This document shows, piece after piece, positions 33,863 to 44,909 of a stretch of 64,000 bases of DNA (the first letter of the stretch is position 1; each line of letters opens with the position of its first letter). A model generated the notes under the pieces. The model saw only the letters and a program-made list of their open reading frames with translations, was not told where the DNA came from and made no database searches. The translations under genes were made by a program, and so were the position numbers. The stretch comes from Helianthus annuus (taxonomy: Eukaryota > Streptophyta > Magnoliopsida > Asterales > Asteraceae): contig NC_035433.2 in the NCBI RefSeq assembly GCF_002127325.2, positions 128,782,695 through 128,846,694 on the forward strand, given 5' to 3'.

Positions 33863-34983
33863 AGCGCCTTTACCTTTTGATTAATTCTTCTGAAATTACG
33901 AGGCTAGAGAATAATATGTTAGTCATTCTTCTAGAATATTAACTAAACACAGCTAAACATATAGTTATGGAACCAACCTTGTTGATCTCATGCTTCATAG
34001 ATTTGTCAGGACATTCAACCAAAGCACCAAACTCCAAGTCAAAGCCTTTAGATTTATTCTGAAATTTACAAAACAAAATATAATCAAACATAATAAGATT
34101 CAGCATAAACATCACAAACTATCACTAACAAAATAATTCATATACTTTAACATAAACGATTTACCTTTGCAGCTCCGATTGAAGACATAGTCAAGCTTGG
34201 AAGTACTCCAAACAATTCTTCAAACTGAAAAACAATATACTCATTAATAAAATAAACTACCATGCTGAACTAAAATAATGTTATCTTACAATTTTAAAAG
34301 AATTATTACGTACATTTCCAGTTTCATCAGATATCTTACTCAACTTTTGAAAATTATCATCCACAAAAATGTTGTCAGCCACAGCCACAACCTGGAAAAA
34401 AACAATTGTTAATCACTGTTGTCATAGTATATTACAAAAATAAACCAAAAAACACAGTATCTGTAAAAAAACACAATGATTTTAAATAATACACAACATG
34501 ATAAAATATTTGACAAGAATTATTACACACGTTTCCAATTTCATCAGATATCTTACTCAACGTTTGAAAATGATGATCCACAAACATGTTGTCAGCCATC
34601 ACCTGGAAAAGCAAAAAAAAAACAACTGTCAATCACTGTTGTCATAGTATATTACAAAAAAAAACGCATATGTAAATAACCCAATGATTTTAAATAACAC
34701 ACAATATCATAAATAATAATAGAAACTTTATCATAAGCTTGCTTATATAAATGTACATTCTCATTAGAGCAATAAGTAAATTCATGCAAATGACCATCCA
34801 CAAACTCGTCAGCTACAACCTGACAAAAAAAGCATGTCAACGATTTTTTACTATAATAACACAAAGGATTGCTACAAACACAAAATGATTGTAAAAAACA
34901 CAATGCTATGTAAATCCCAATACTTGACAAAACAAAATGATGTATACATTTCCAACTATATTAGAAGACTTCATAACTGCTAC
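33863..34983 (-). CDS. Unknown multi-exon gene with tandem symmetric mini-exons
   Basis: In transcript order the exons are 34983-34948 (36 nt), 34819-34757 (63), 34602-34531 (72), 34391-34314 (78), 34224-34165 (60), 34058-33978 (81), and a last exon beginning near 33873 that is cut by the gypsy insertion and resumes at 14935. Every internal exon is a multiple of three, in phase 0, without stops, and bounded by AG and GT. The 63-, 72- and 78-nt exons are related: they share a V-x-ADN-x-FVD core, and the last two share LSKISDE and end in GN. Each repeats with its intron at about 217-226 bp spacing, indicating tandem exon duplication. Later exons encode FEELFGVLPSLTMSSIGAAK and KGFDLEFGALVECPDKSMK. 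I do not recognise the family. The 5' end is unresolved. The gene is probably disrupted by the insertion in its last exon. Confidence 0.55.
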
Positions 34984-35740
34984 CTGCTTCATATCCACAA
35001 CGCTGTCCAACCCAGCAAACAAAAAACAAAGCATCATTATTCAAATGAACAAACATGGTTAAATAAACACGATGCCATATAAATTAACAACTTACATTTT
35101 CCCCATAATTTATTCCTCATCATACACAACATTATCCATCGATCATAACTGAAGCAAAACAACCAAACTAAACAAGAAACTATTTTCGAAACATAACAAA
35201 CATCATAAACACATAAAATATGTAACGACCTTACATTGCTATCCTTTATTGAAAACGATGTAATACAAAGCATACACGGACATATATATACATCTTGTAT
35301 GCTAACTTCCACGTAGAAGTTATCCAAGATGCAGACAAGGTTGAGGGAGCGTACCCACGTAGCTAGAAAAATGCAGAAAACACAAGAAATCTTAACTTGC
35401 GTTGAAAAAAAAACTGCCAATTTTTTTGGGTTTGAACGAATGAGATTCAATCTCGAAGATAACCGTCTGAATTATTACGGTCAAGATCATCTAAAAAGAC
35501 GGTTATGGCCCTGTTGACCGGCGGTTTCCTCGCGGCGAACAATTTATTAATAATAAATACTAAAAAATATTAATGTGTTAGGTTTACAATTACATCCATG
35601 CTTTATTATTAGTGGATAAGAAAAATGAACGAAAAGGGTGCAACGTTGAAGCAAAGAGATGAAAAGGACTATTCTCTTCAATTTTCCTAATTTTTTACCT
35701 AACACAAATTTACGTTTTTGTGTTAAACTTCTCTTTCTCT
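34984..35740 (-). other. 5' part and upstream region of the mini-exon gene, unresolved
   Basis: Possible further exons on the minus strand end at donors near 35091 (AAT followed by GTAAGT) and 35228 (AAT followed by GTAAGG), but I cannot assign acceptors or a start codon that keep phase 0. The 137-codon open frame at 35037-35450 runs through these donors and is unlikely to be a real product as such. Confidence 0.3.
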
Positions 35741-36218
35741 GAATCAAGCATAAATTTGAAAGCATGAGCCACCTTTAAATAGAATAGAGTTGTATAATAA
35801 AAATTATATTATTATATAATATGTAATACGTTTTTGTGTTAAACTTCTCCTTCTCTGAATCAAGAATAAATTTGCAAGCATGAGCCACCTTTAAATAGAA
35901 TAGAGTTGTATAATGAAAATGATATTATTATATAATCTGTAATACGTTTTTGTGTTAAACTTCTCCTTCTCTGAATCAAGGATAAATTTGCAAGCGTGAG
36001 CCACCTTTAAATAGAATAGAGTTGTATAATAAAAATTATATTATTATATAATTTGTAATACGTTTTTGTGTTAAACTTCTCCTTCTCTGAATCAAGCATA
36101 ATTTTGCAAGCGTGAGCCACCTTTAAATAGAATAGAGTTGTATAATAAAAATGATATTATTATATAATCTGTAATACGTTTTTGTGTTAACCTTCTCCTT
36201 CTCTGAATCAAGCATAAA
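35741..36218 (+). repeat. 116-bp tandem array, left part
   Basis: GAATCAAG starts at 35741, 35857, 35973, 36089 and 36205, an exact 116-bp period. Each unit carries GAGCCACCTTTAAATAGAAT and an AT-rich palindrome-like stretch. The fifth unit is cut after AAGCATAAA by the gypsy LTR at 36219. The array continues in reverse orientation at 56766-56883 and 46190-46269. Confidence 0.9.
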
Positions 36219-36383
36219 TGTAACAATCCTCAAGAAAACCGACACCCTCGATTATTTTTCTGACATCTTAAAAATATTTAAAATGTCCCAATATGTCTTT
36301 AAATATACCCCGTATGTGAAAACCAAGCCCAAAATACAATATAGCATTAAAAATAAAATAAAAATTTAAAATATTAAGTTGAG

Positions 36384-36647
36384 GCGGGCCGCGTAGACCC
36401 ACCCCAACATTTACGCGGGCGGTATTAGGATCAGAACCTGATCCCGTTTATTTTCTTTAGTTCAGGCGGGCCGCGTAAGCTTAAGCTTACTTTTACGCGG
36501 GCCGCTAGAGTCTTAGAATTGTGGCGCAGCCCGGTGACGACACGTGTCATAAACGTGTTGAACCTATGTGTGACCCGGATTAGCTACGCCTAGACCCCTA
36601 GGCCACGCGGGCCGCGTAAGCCCGTGTTGTCTTTTATGCGGGCCGCG
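36384..36647 (+). promoter_or_regulatory. Cluster of GC-rich inverted repeats before the TATA box
   Basis: Three modules each pair GCGGGCCGCGTAA or a close variant with a downstream TTACGCGGGCCGC-like arm (36384-36420, 36466-36505, 36605-36647). The cluster ends about 20 bp before TATAAA. Equivalent clusters are at 43634-43896 and 57895-58159. One such module is in the other gypsy family at 15544-15583 and 24699-24739. Confidence 0.6.
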
Positions 36648-36667
36648 AGAAAGGCAGATTACAGCCC

Positions 36668-36673
36668 TATAAA
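36668..36673 (+). promoter_or_regulatory. TATA box of the second gypsy family
   Basis: TATAAA within CCCTATAAATTGGGAGC is conserved in the other two LTR copies (43917 on plus, 57871-57876 on minus). Confidence 0.6.
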
Positions 36674-37665
36674 TTGGGAGCTCGGGCTTTCAGTTTCCGT
36701 CGCTCAATTTCGAAATCTCTCTCTCAGTTCTGAATAGTAGAAGTTATAGTCGGGTATTATACCCCTTAAATAGCGAGGTTCTGCTACGATGTAAGTATTA
36801 TAACCCCTGGAGACGTATTAGATACTCTGCCCAATTGATCTAGGGTTCCGTAACGGTTGTCGTGGTTCTGCACGACGTAGTCGTTGGAATGCCGTCTCGG
36901 GGAGGGTATCACTAATGTTAAAATGGGTTATTATACTAACACACGTGCATTTGTGTAATTTATAGATTATTCCCAGGAAATCCTTACTGATAACTCTAAG
37001 ACAGCAATGTGAGTAATCCTCTTTTTGTTAACTGTTTTTACAAAACCTTAAATATCTTTCCATGCGAATAACAGTTATTGAGTATTTGTAAGAATACAAT
37101 TACAGTCGGTAAATTTGGGGTTTTGTATACAAAATTTGTTACCACCTGGTAAAGGAGTAACATGTACATAAGTCGGAACGACATTACCGTGTGGTGGTAA
37201 TTGATATAACTTGGAAACAAATGTAATTGCGGATGCGCCCTCAATACTGTTCAATGCGACTTTTTATTTAAACTTGATTAAACTGGGATTCACTCACCAG
37301 TATTTCCCACTGACAAAATGTTTTTAAAACGCATTTCAGGTAACAAAATGTGAAAGCCAAATAGAAGCCAGCTGGACAGCACTAAAGGCTTGGAAAAGTG
37401 GCAATAAAGTTACCTAAAAGAAATAGATGTTTTTCTGAAATAAAAATAGGATTTATTCCTATGAAATTGTGTGTACTGAAAAACTTGGGTTTTACCCATG
37501 TGTTTAATATAATGGAAATGTGGTATTTTACTCTGATTAAATATTTCATAACTACGGTCCTGATGAAAATTTTCGCTGCCAAATTTGAAAATAACGAGAT
37601 ACCATTGAATCTGGCTCACGGCCGCCCGTTCCCAGGGACTAGGGATCGGGGGCTATGATAGAAGG

Positions 37666-37677
37666 TGGTATCAGAGC
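37666..37677 (+). other. Primer-binding site, second gypsy family
   Basis: TGGTATCAGAGC starts five bases after the 5' LTR. Confidence 0.9.
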
Positions 37678-37808
37678 TATGCCACTGATTCAGCCACAGA
37701 AGTGTTCTGCTGACACCAAAATTCAAAGTGTTAGGAAATAAATAAAGGAAATACGTGCGTAATTGTTTTTTCTTGTTATGTGTTATCTGACTATCTGTTA
37801 GTTACAGT

Positions 37809-38663
37809 ATGAGCGACCAAGGACCATCTGACGCGTATCGTCAATTGTCTGGTTCGCCTAGAAGTGAAGGCACCTCCTCTTCTCAGCCTGCCCTCTCGGG
37901 GTACTCTGCTGATACGGAAGAAGGAATCTTTGTGTTTAAGGCTCAATCTGAAGAGCCATTTCCTCAGAAAAAGAGGGGATGGTTCAGTAGGGGAGCACAT
38001 GAGCGTAGAAAGCGTATGAAAAAGTTACAGGAACAGCGAGTGTTAGCCGCAGCCAAAAGAGAAACCGATGCATATGCCCAGGATATGCTTAATAGGGGTA
38101 TAGCCAATATCCATATTTTAGCAACCACTGCCGCTGACCCAAACCTGGAGCAAATGCTAGCACCCCAACCATAACCACCAATTCCTGATCAACCCATGGA
38201 AATAGAAAACACTGAAAACCAAATAGAAATGCCTGATTTCAACCCGGAGGAAATACCTAGGGTACCTGCACCAAATCCCCTAGACCCGAATTACGACCCC
38301 TGGTGGGATGATGTTAGGGACTATGTGCAACGCTACCCGATACAGGAAAATGTGCCAATGCCCAACCTAGGAGCCTACCCAAGGTTAGATCCTCAAGATC
38401 CCTATTTCAATAATGATGCATACATTAGGGAAATCTTAGAAAATCCTTACCCATACCAGGCCCCGTACCAGGAACCCGCACCCCAGATTCCAAACCCAGT
38501 CCTAGAACCTGCACCCACAATGAGTGCAGAAAACGTACAAGAACTTAGGACTTTCGGTGAGGAAATTTTAGAAAGCAGTGAAAGAATGAGACATGTGGGA
38601 GAGCGTCTCGTATGGAAATACGACGAACGCAATATGGATTTTTGGATGAATCCATATCCGTGA
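37809..38663 (+). pseudogene. Extra ORF upstream of gag in the second gypsy family
   Basis: The ATG at 37809 opens a frame of about 284 codons, MSDQGPSDAYRQLSG..., interrupted by one TAA at 38172 and ending at 38663. The N-terminal third is Ser-rich. A basic segment, RGWFSRGAHERRKRMKKL, and an Ala-rich helical segment follow. The middle is acidic and Pro-rich (FNPEEIPRVPAPNPLDP, then PYQAPYQEPAPQIPNP), and the C-terminus is helical (ELRTFGEEILESSERM). The minus-strand copy (63124-63973) has the same ORF, without this stop but with its own frameshift. No Gag, protease or Env motif is visible. The other gypsy family here lacks it. Its function is unknown; the basic segment could bind nucleic acid. 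Confidence 0.65.
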
Positions 38664-38928
38664 ATGTGATGGTGGGAACGGTAGTAATAATAATATAATA
38701 TAATAATAAATATGTGTGTATGTGTTAGACAAAAAAACTACGGATGCATATTACTAGTATTGTAGATTTACATTTTAGTCGGTATTGTAATTTTAATTTC
38801 AGTACTGGTGTGTAATAGATGCATACTATAAGAAAGAGTAAAAGTCGCAATGCTCGACGTTTTTGATCAACCTGTGTGTTGTGTGATTGGTTGTATTAGA
38901 TATTATTTGTGATATCAATATGTGGTAA
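38664..38928 (+). other. Spacer between the upstream ORF and gag
   Basis: This AT-rich spacer ends TTTAAAATTCAG next to the gag ATG, which resembles a splice acceptor. I found no donor that would join the upstream ORF to gag in frame. How gag is reached by ribosomes is unclear. Confidence 0.4.
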
Positions 38929-40043
38929 ATGTTTAAAATTCAGATGGACAACGAAGTGAATCAAGAAAACCAGAATGATAATATCCAGAAAGACAACCAC
39001 TCGAATAACAATAATTTGAATAATGAGAATCCGAACAACAATAACAATGGAAACCAAATGGATAATAGTGCCGTTCAACCTATAGTGGCACAAGGAATCA
39101 TAGATGCAATGCCATTTACTATTCAAACGGTTCAAGAAGCGAATAATAAAAGTAAGCATAGCAGTAAGCGACCAACTGAACCAGAACCCAGCGTAAACAA
39201 TGGACCCGTACTTCAGGTGCCCATTCCTAAAAGAAGTAGAACCATGCCAAATGGTTGTTTTTATAAAGAATTCTGGTCCTGCAAACCAATAGAATTCTCG
39301 GGCAATGAAGGACCCATTGCAGCTCTGCGCTGGATAGAAAAGACTGAGGCTGTTCTGAAAATAAGCAAATGTGCTGAAGAAGATAAGATAATGTTTGCTT
39401 CGAAATTGTTTAAGAATTCAGCCCTAGAATGGTGGAACACTATCCTCCAGTCAAGAGGAAGTGATAGAGTTTATAGCATGGAATGGGAGGAGTTTAAGAA
39501 TATGGTAGAAAGGAAATTCTGCCCTCCCAATGAAAAGGAACAGATAGCAAATAAGTTTCTGAACCTTAGGATGACCGGGGTAGATAGTAAGGGTTATACT
39601 ACCACATTCTTTGAATATGCTAGAATAGTACCGACCCTTGCATCACCTGAGCCAGTGTTAATCTCCCGTTATATCTGGGGATTAATTGGAGAGATTAGAC
39701 ATGTAGTCAAGGCAGCTAGACCCTAAACCATAGAAGAAGCTGTAGAACTAGCCAATACCTTGACCGATGAACTAGTGCGAACTAGAGAAGAAGACCAGAG
39801 GAGAAACCTATCCCAAAGGCTTACTCAAGAATTCCGTTCTGGGAATTCCAACCGAGGAATGTAGGTTCTACCTCTGCGCCATACTGCAAAGCCTGCAGAA
39901 AGAAGCATTCAGGAAGATGCTCTACTTACTGCAATTTCTGCAAAACACCAGGACATAAGGAGGAAACCTGCAGAAGGAAACCAACAAATGGATTCTGCTT
40001 CAACTGTGGAGAAAAAGGTCACATCAAGCCAAACTGTCCAAAA
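38929..40043 (+). pseudogene. gag: Gag of the second gypsy family, plus copy
   Basis: Start is at 38929 or the in-frame ATG at 38944. An Asn-rich N-terminus is followed by the Gag domain (FWSCKPIEFSGNEGPIAA, KNSALEWWNTIL, ERKFCPPNEKEQIANKFL, RYIWGLIGEIRHVVK). TAA at 39724 and a one-base frameshift near 39855 break it. After the shift the zinc clusters [12 protein letters not shown] and the CCHC knuckle [15 protein letters not shown] run in frame into protease. It belongs to the same Tekay/Del-like group as the element at 14936. Confidence 0.85.
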
Positions 40044-43000
40044 TTGGCTCCAGCCGCAAACAACAAGAATCCTAAAAATGCTAGAGCATTTGTTCTAACT
40101 GCAGACGAAGCCAAGATAATTCCGGACGTCATAGCTGGTACGTTTTTAGTTAATGATATTTTTGCTAAAGTATTATTTGACTCTGGTGCAAACCAAAGTT
40201 TTATTAATACTTCATTTTGCAAATTTCTGAATCAGTCATTAACTAAACTACCACAAGAATGTCTAGTAGAGACCGCAAATGGAGAAACCGTTAGAATTGG
40301 TGAAATCTTGCAGGGAGCAAGAATAGAAATTTTTAATCAAAAATTTATTGCAAACCTTTACCCAATGAATCTGGCAGGATTTGATGTAGTGTTAGGAATG
40401 GATTGGTTAATAGCCAATAAAGCCAGTATTTTGTGTGATCAAAAGTCAATTCAAATAAATTCACCAAGGGGTGAAAAGATCACAATTAAAGGAGATAAGC
40501 CATCTAGACCCACAAAATTCATCTCTGTGATGAAAACTGCAAGTTATATAAGAAAAGGGTCTATAGTGTATTTGATTTCTATAATCACTAACACTAAAGG
40601 AAAAGAATTCAAAGACATCCCAGTAGTGTCCCAGTTTTCAGATGTCTTTCCAGAGGAATTGCCAGGACTACCGCCAGACAGGGAAGTCGAATTCAGAATC
40701 CATCTGCTACTAGGGACAACACCGATTGCCAAAGCACCTTACCGTTTGGCACCTGCTGAAATGCAAGAACTAAAGAAACAATTAGACGAATTGTTGGAGA
40801 AAGGATTCATACAACCAAGCTCATCACCATGGGGAGCACCGATTTTATTTGTCAAAAAGAAGGACGGATCAATGCGTATGTGCATTGACTACCGTGAATT
40901 GAACAAAGTCACTATTAAGAATCGGTATCCATTATCGAGGATCGATGATCTGTTTGATCAACTTCAAGGAGCTCGATTTTTCTCTGAAATCGATTTAAGA
41001 TCAGGATATTATCAATTAAAGGTACAAGAAGAGGACATTCCTAAAACCGCATTCAGAACAAGGTATGGTCATTATGAATTTACTGTCATGCCATTTGGTT
41101 TAACCAATGCCCCAGCCGCATTTATGGACATGATGAACCGAATATGTAAGCCATATTTGGATAAATTCATAATTGTCTTTATAGATGATATTCTAATTTA
41201 CTCTAAAAGTAAAGAGGAACATGCAAAGCATTTGCACACACTTTTAAGTTTATTAAGAAAGGAAAAGCTTTATGCTAAATTTTCAAAGTGTGAGTTTTGG
41301 TTAGAGCAAGTACAATTTCTTGGACATTTAGTTAATCATGAAGGAATCCATGTGGATCCAACAAAGATCGAGGCAATTACCAAATGGAAAGCCCCTGAGT
41401 CGCCAACCGAGGTTAGAAGTTTCTTAGGATTAGCCGGTTATTATAGAAGATTTATTCGAGATTTCTCTAAAATAGCCATTCCTTTAACTAAGTTAACCTG
41501 TAAATATGTTAAGTTTGAATGGGGACCAAAACAAGAAGAAGCCTTTAGAATCCTTAAGCAAAGACTCACCCATGCACCCATACTAGCGTTACCAGAAGGA
41601 ACTGGAGACTTTGTAGTCTTTTGTGACGCTTCTAAGTTAGGTTATGGATGTGTGTTGATGCAACGTCAAAAGGTTATAGCTTACACATCTAGACAGCTTA
41701 AGACTCATGAAGAGAATTATTCAACCCATGATTTGGAACTAGGAGCTATAATTTTTGCCCTTAAGATTTGGAGACATTATCTTTATGGTAGTAAGTTTAC
41801 CATATTCACAGATCATAAAAGCTTAAGGTATGTTTTCGGGCAAAAAGAGTTGAATATGAGACAAAGACGCTGGATGGAATTGCTTAGTGATTACGGTTGT
41901 GATATCCAATATCATGATGGAAAGGCAAATGTAGTGGCAGATGCTTTAAGTCGAAAGTATCACGAAAAGCCAAAAAGGGTACGTTCTCTTAAATTAAATC
42001 TACAAGTAGATTTAAATGAACAGATTAGAAAAGCACAAGAATCAGTAATCAAGGAAGATACTGAAAAATTAAAAGGAATGATTAAGGAATTAGAACAAGT
42101 AACAGATGGAATTTGGAGATTCCATAAAAAGAGAATGTGGATACCTAAATTAGGAAATTTGCGTCACCGTATATTAGAAGAAGCTCATAAATCTAAGTAT
42201 ACGATGCATCCAGGAAGTGATAAGATGTACCAGGATTTAAGGAAAAATTTCCGGTGGATAGGAATGAAAAAGGATATAGCAGCTTATGTTTCTAAATGTT
42301 TAACTTGTTCTCAAATCAAAGCTGAACACCAGAAACCCTCAGGTTTGTTACAGCAATTAGAAATGCCAGTTTGGAAATGGGAATTGATAACAATGGATTT
42401 TGTTACCAAGTTACCCAAAACAAGAAAAGGTAATGATACAATCTGGGTGATTGTAGATAGGCTAACCAAGTCAGCTCATTTCCTACCAATGAAGGAAACT
42501 TTTAGTATGGAACAATTAGCCAAATTGTATGTAAATGAAAATGTTTCATTACATGGAATACCTTTATCAATTGTTTCTGATAGAGATAGCCGTTTTACCT
42601 CTCATTTTTGGGCAAGTTTCCAAAAAGCAATGGGAACCAAGCTGAATCTAAGCACAACTTATCATCCTCAAACAGACGGACAAAGTGAAAGGACAATTCA
42701 GACAATGGAGGACATGCTTAGAGCTTGTGTAATTGATTTCGGAGGTAATTGGGACGATCACTTACCTTTAATAGAATTTTCTAATAATAACAGTTATCAC
42801 ACAAGTATTAATGCTGCACCATTCGAAGCACTTTATGGACGAAAGTGCAGAACCCCAGTATGTTGGGCAGAAATTGGGGAAAAGCAACTATCTGGCCCTG
42901 AGATAGTACAGGTAACAACCGATAAAATCATTCAAGTCAAAGAACGACTGAAAACAGCACGTGATCGGCAGAAGAGCTACGCTGATAACAAACGTAAGCC

Positions 43001-43433
43001 GTTAGAATTTCAGGTAGGTGACAAGGTATTATTAAAAGTCTCTCATTGAAAAGGAGTGGTAAGATTCATCAAAAGAGGAAAGCTAAGTCCCAGGTATATT
43101 AGACCTTTTGAAATTGTTAGAAGAATAGGACCTGTAGCCTATCAGCTACAACTGCCAGAGGAAATGGCAGGGATATATGATGTATTTCATGTATCTAATC
43201 TCAAGAAATGCTTATCCGACGAATCACTGATAGTACCTCTTAAGGATATAGAGGTAAATGAACAACTTAAGTTTGTAGAAAGGCCTCTTCAAATTGAAGA
43301 CAGGAAAATTAAGAATCTCAAGCATAAAAGATTAGTTCTGGTCAAAGTGAAGTGGGACTCCAAAAGAGGACCTGAGTACACATGGGAGCTTGAATCAGAA
43401 ATGTAAAGGAAATATCCGCACTTGTTCCAATAG
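40044..43433 (+). pseudogene. pol: Pol (protease, RT, RNase H, integrase, chromodomain-like end), plus copy
   Basis: A 1001-codon open stretch contains the protease ([13 protein letters not shown]), RT ([40 protein letters not shown]), RNase H ([39 protein letters not shown]), and integrase with HHCC ([16 protein letters not shown]) and DDE motifs ([30 protein letters not shown]). TGA at 43047 precedes the GPFEI-like region, and TAA at 43404 lies in the chromodomain-like end ([19 protein letters not shown]); the natural stop is TAG at 43431. Most of the catalytic core is therefore open, but the C-terminus is lost. Confidence 0.9.
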
Positions 43434-43458
43434 ATCTCAAGGACGAGCTCTAAAACAA

Positions 43459-43469
43459 GGTGGGGAGGA
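43459..43469 (+). other. Polypurine tract, second gypsy family
   Basis: GGTGGGGAGGA abuts the 3' LTR start at 43470. The minus copy has the same tract at 58324-58334. Confidence 0.85.
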
Positions 43470-44909
43470 TGTAACAATCCTCAAGAAAACCGACACCCTC
43501 GATTATTTTTCTGACACCTTAAAAATATTTAAAATGTCACAATATGTCTTTAAATATACCCCGTATGTGAAAACCGAGCCCAAAATACAATATAGCATTA
43601 AAAATAAAATAAAATTTAAAATATTAAGTTGAGGCGGGCCGTGTAGACCCACCCCAACATTTACGCGGGCGGTATTAGGATCAGAACTTGATCCCGTTTA
43701 TTTTCTTTAGTTCAGGCGGGCCGCGTAAGCTTAAGCTTACTTTTACGTGGGCCGCTAGAGTCTTAGAATGTGGCGCAGCCCGGTGACGACACGTGTCATC
43801 AACGTGTTGAACCTATGCGTGACCCGGATCATCTACGCCTAGACCCCTAGGCTATGCGGGCCGCGTAAGCCCGTGTTGTCTTTTACGCGGGCCGCGAGAA
43901 AGGCAGATTACAACCCTATAAATTGGGAGCTCGGGCTTTCAGTTTCCATCGCTCTATTTCGAAATCTCTCTCTCAATTCTGAATAGTAGAAGTTATAGTC
44001 GGGTATTATACCCCCTAAATAGCGAGGTTCTGCTACGATGTAAGTATTGTAACCTCTGGAGACGTATTAGATACTCTGCCCGATTCATCTAGGGTTCCGT
44101 AACGGCTGTCGTGGTTCTGCCCGACGTAGTCGTTGGAATGCCGTCTCGGGGAGGGTATTACTAATGTTAAAATGGGTTATTATACTAACACACGTGCATT
44201 TGTGTAATTTATAGATTATTCCCAGGAAATCCTTACTGATAACTCTAAGACAGCAATGTGAGTAATCCTCTTTTTGTTAACTGTTTTTACAAAACCTTAA
44301 CTATCTTTCCATGCGAATAACAGTTACTGAGTATTTGTAAGAATACAATTACAGTCGGTAAATTTGGGGTTTTGTATACAAAATTTGTTACCACCTGGTA
44401 AAGGAGTAACATGACCATAAGTCGGAACGACATTACCGTGTGGTGGTAATTGATATAACTTGGAAACAAATGTAATTGCGGATGCGCCCTCAATGCTGTT
44501 CAATGCGACTTTTTATTTAAACTTGATTAAACTGGGATTCACACACCAGTATTTCCCACTGACAAAATGTTTTTAAAATGTGTTTCAGGTAACAAAATGT
44601 GAAAGCCAAATAGAAGCCAGCTGGACAGCACTGAAGGCTTGGAAAAGTGGCAATAAAGTTACCTAAAAGAAATAGATGTTTTTCTGAAACAAAAATAGGA
44701 TTTATTCCTATGAAATTGTGTGTACTGAAAAACTTGGGTTTTACCCATGTGTTTAATATAATGGAAATGTGGTATTTTACTCTGATTAAATATTTCCTAA
44801 CTACGGTCCTGATGAAAATTTCTGCTACCAAATTTGAAAATAACGAGATACCACTGAAACTCTCTCACGGCCGCTCGTTCCCGAGGACTAGGGATCGGGG
44901 GCTGTGACA
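43470..44909 (+). repeat. 3' LTR of the second gypsy family, plus copy
   Basis: It ends GGGCTGTGACA and is followed by TACAT, which differs from the ATAAA before the 5' LTR. Substitutions against the other two LTR copies are mosaic, so similarity alone does not show which LTRs were originally paired. Confidence 0.9.

Larger units (their letters stand above)
36219..37660 (+). repeat. 5' LTR of the second gypsy family, plus copy
   Basis: It contains three GC-rich inverted-repeat modules (36384-36647), the shared word GACACGTGTCATAAAC (36539-36554) between modules two and three, and TATAAA at 36668. Confidence 0.9.
36219..44909 (+). mobile_element. Second Ty3/gypsy chromovirus family, plus-strand copy
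   Basis: LTRs of about 1440 bp (36219-37660 and 43470-44909) begin TGTAACAATCC. The right one ends CTGTGACA and the left one is mutated to CTATGATA. A Met-tRNA primer site, an extra upstream ORF, a Gag-Pol frame and a purine tract follow in order. The flanks do not match (ATAAA on the left, TACAT on the right). The left flank instead matches the flank of the minus-strand copy at 56884, which points to rearrangement between the copies. The coding region has several stops and a frameshift. Confidence 0.9.

Noticed and set aside
35037..35450. 137-codon Cys-rich minus-strand ORF
   Set aside because: It runs across probable splice donors of the mini-exon gene and through intron-like AT-rich sequence; unlikely as a product.
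35741..36218. CRISPR-like array or centromeric satellite
   Set aside because: Units are contiguous 116-bp repeats without spacers, and only about seven units are reconstructable, far short of a satellite array.
37398..37658. 86-codon frame kept in three LTR copies (also 44647-44907 and 56886-57146)
   Set aside because: It begins with GTG rather than ATG and is kept only as well as the surrounding LTR sequence.
38664..38943. Intron joining the upstream ORF to gag in the second gypsy family
   Set aside because: The acceptor-like TTCAG before the gag ATG is attractive, but the obvious donor GTGAAT gives an out-of-frame junction with an early stop.
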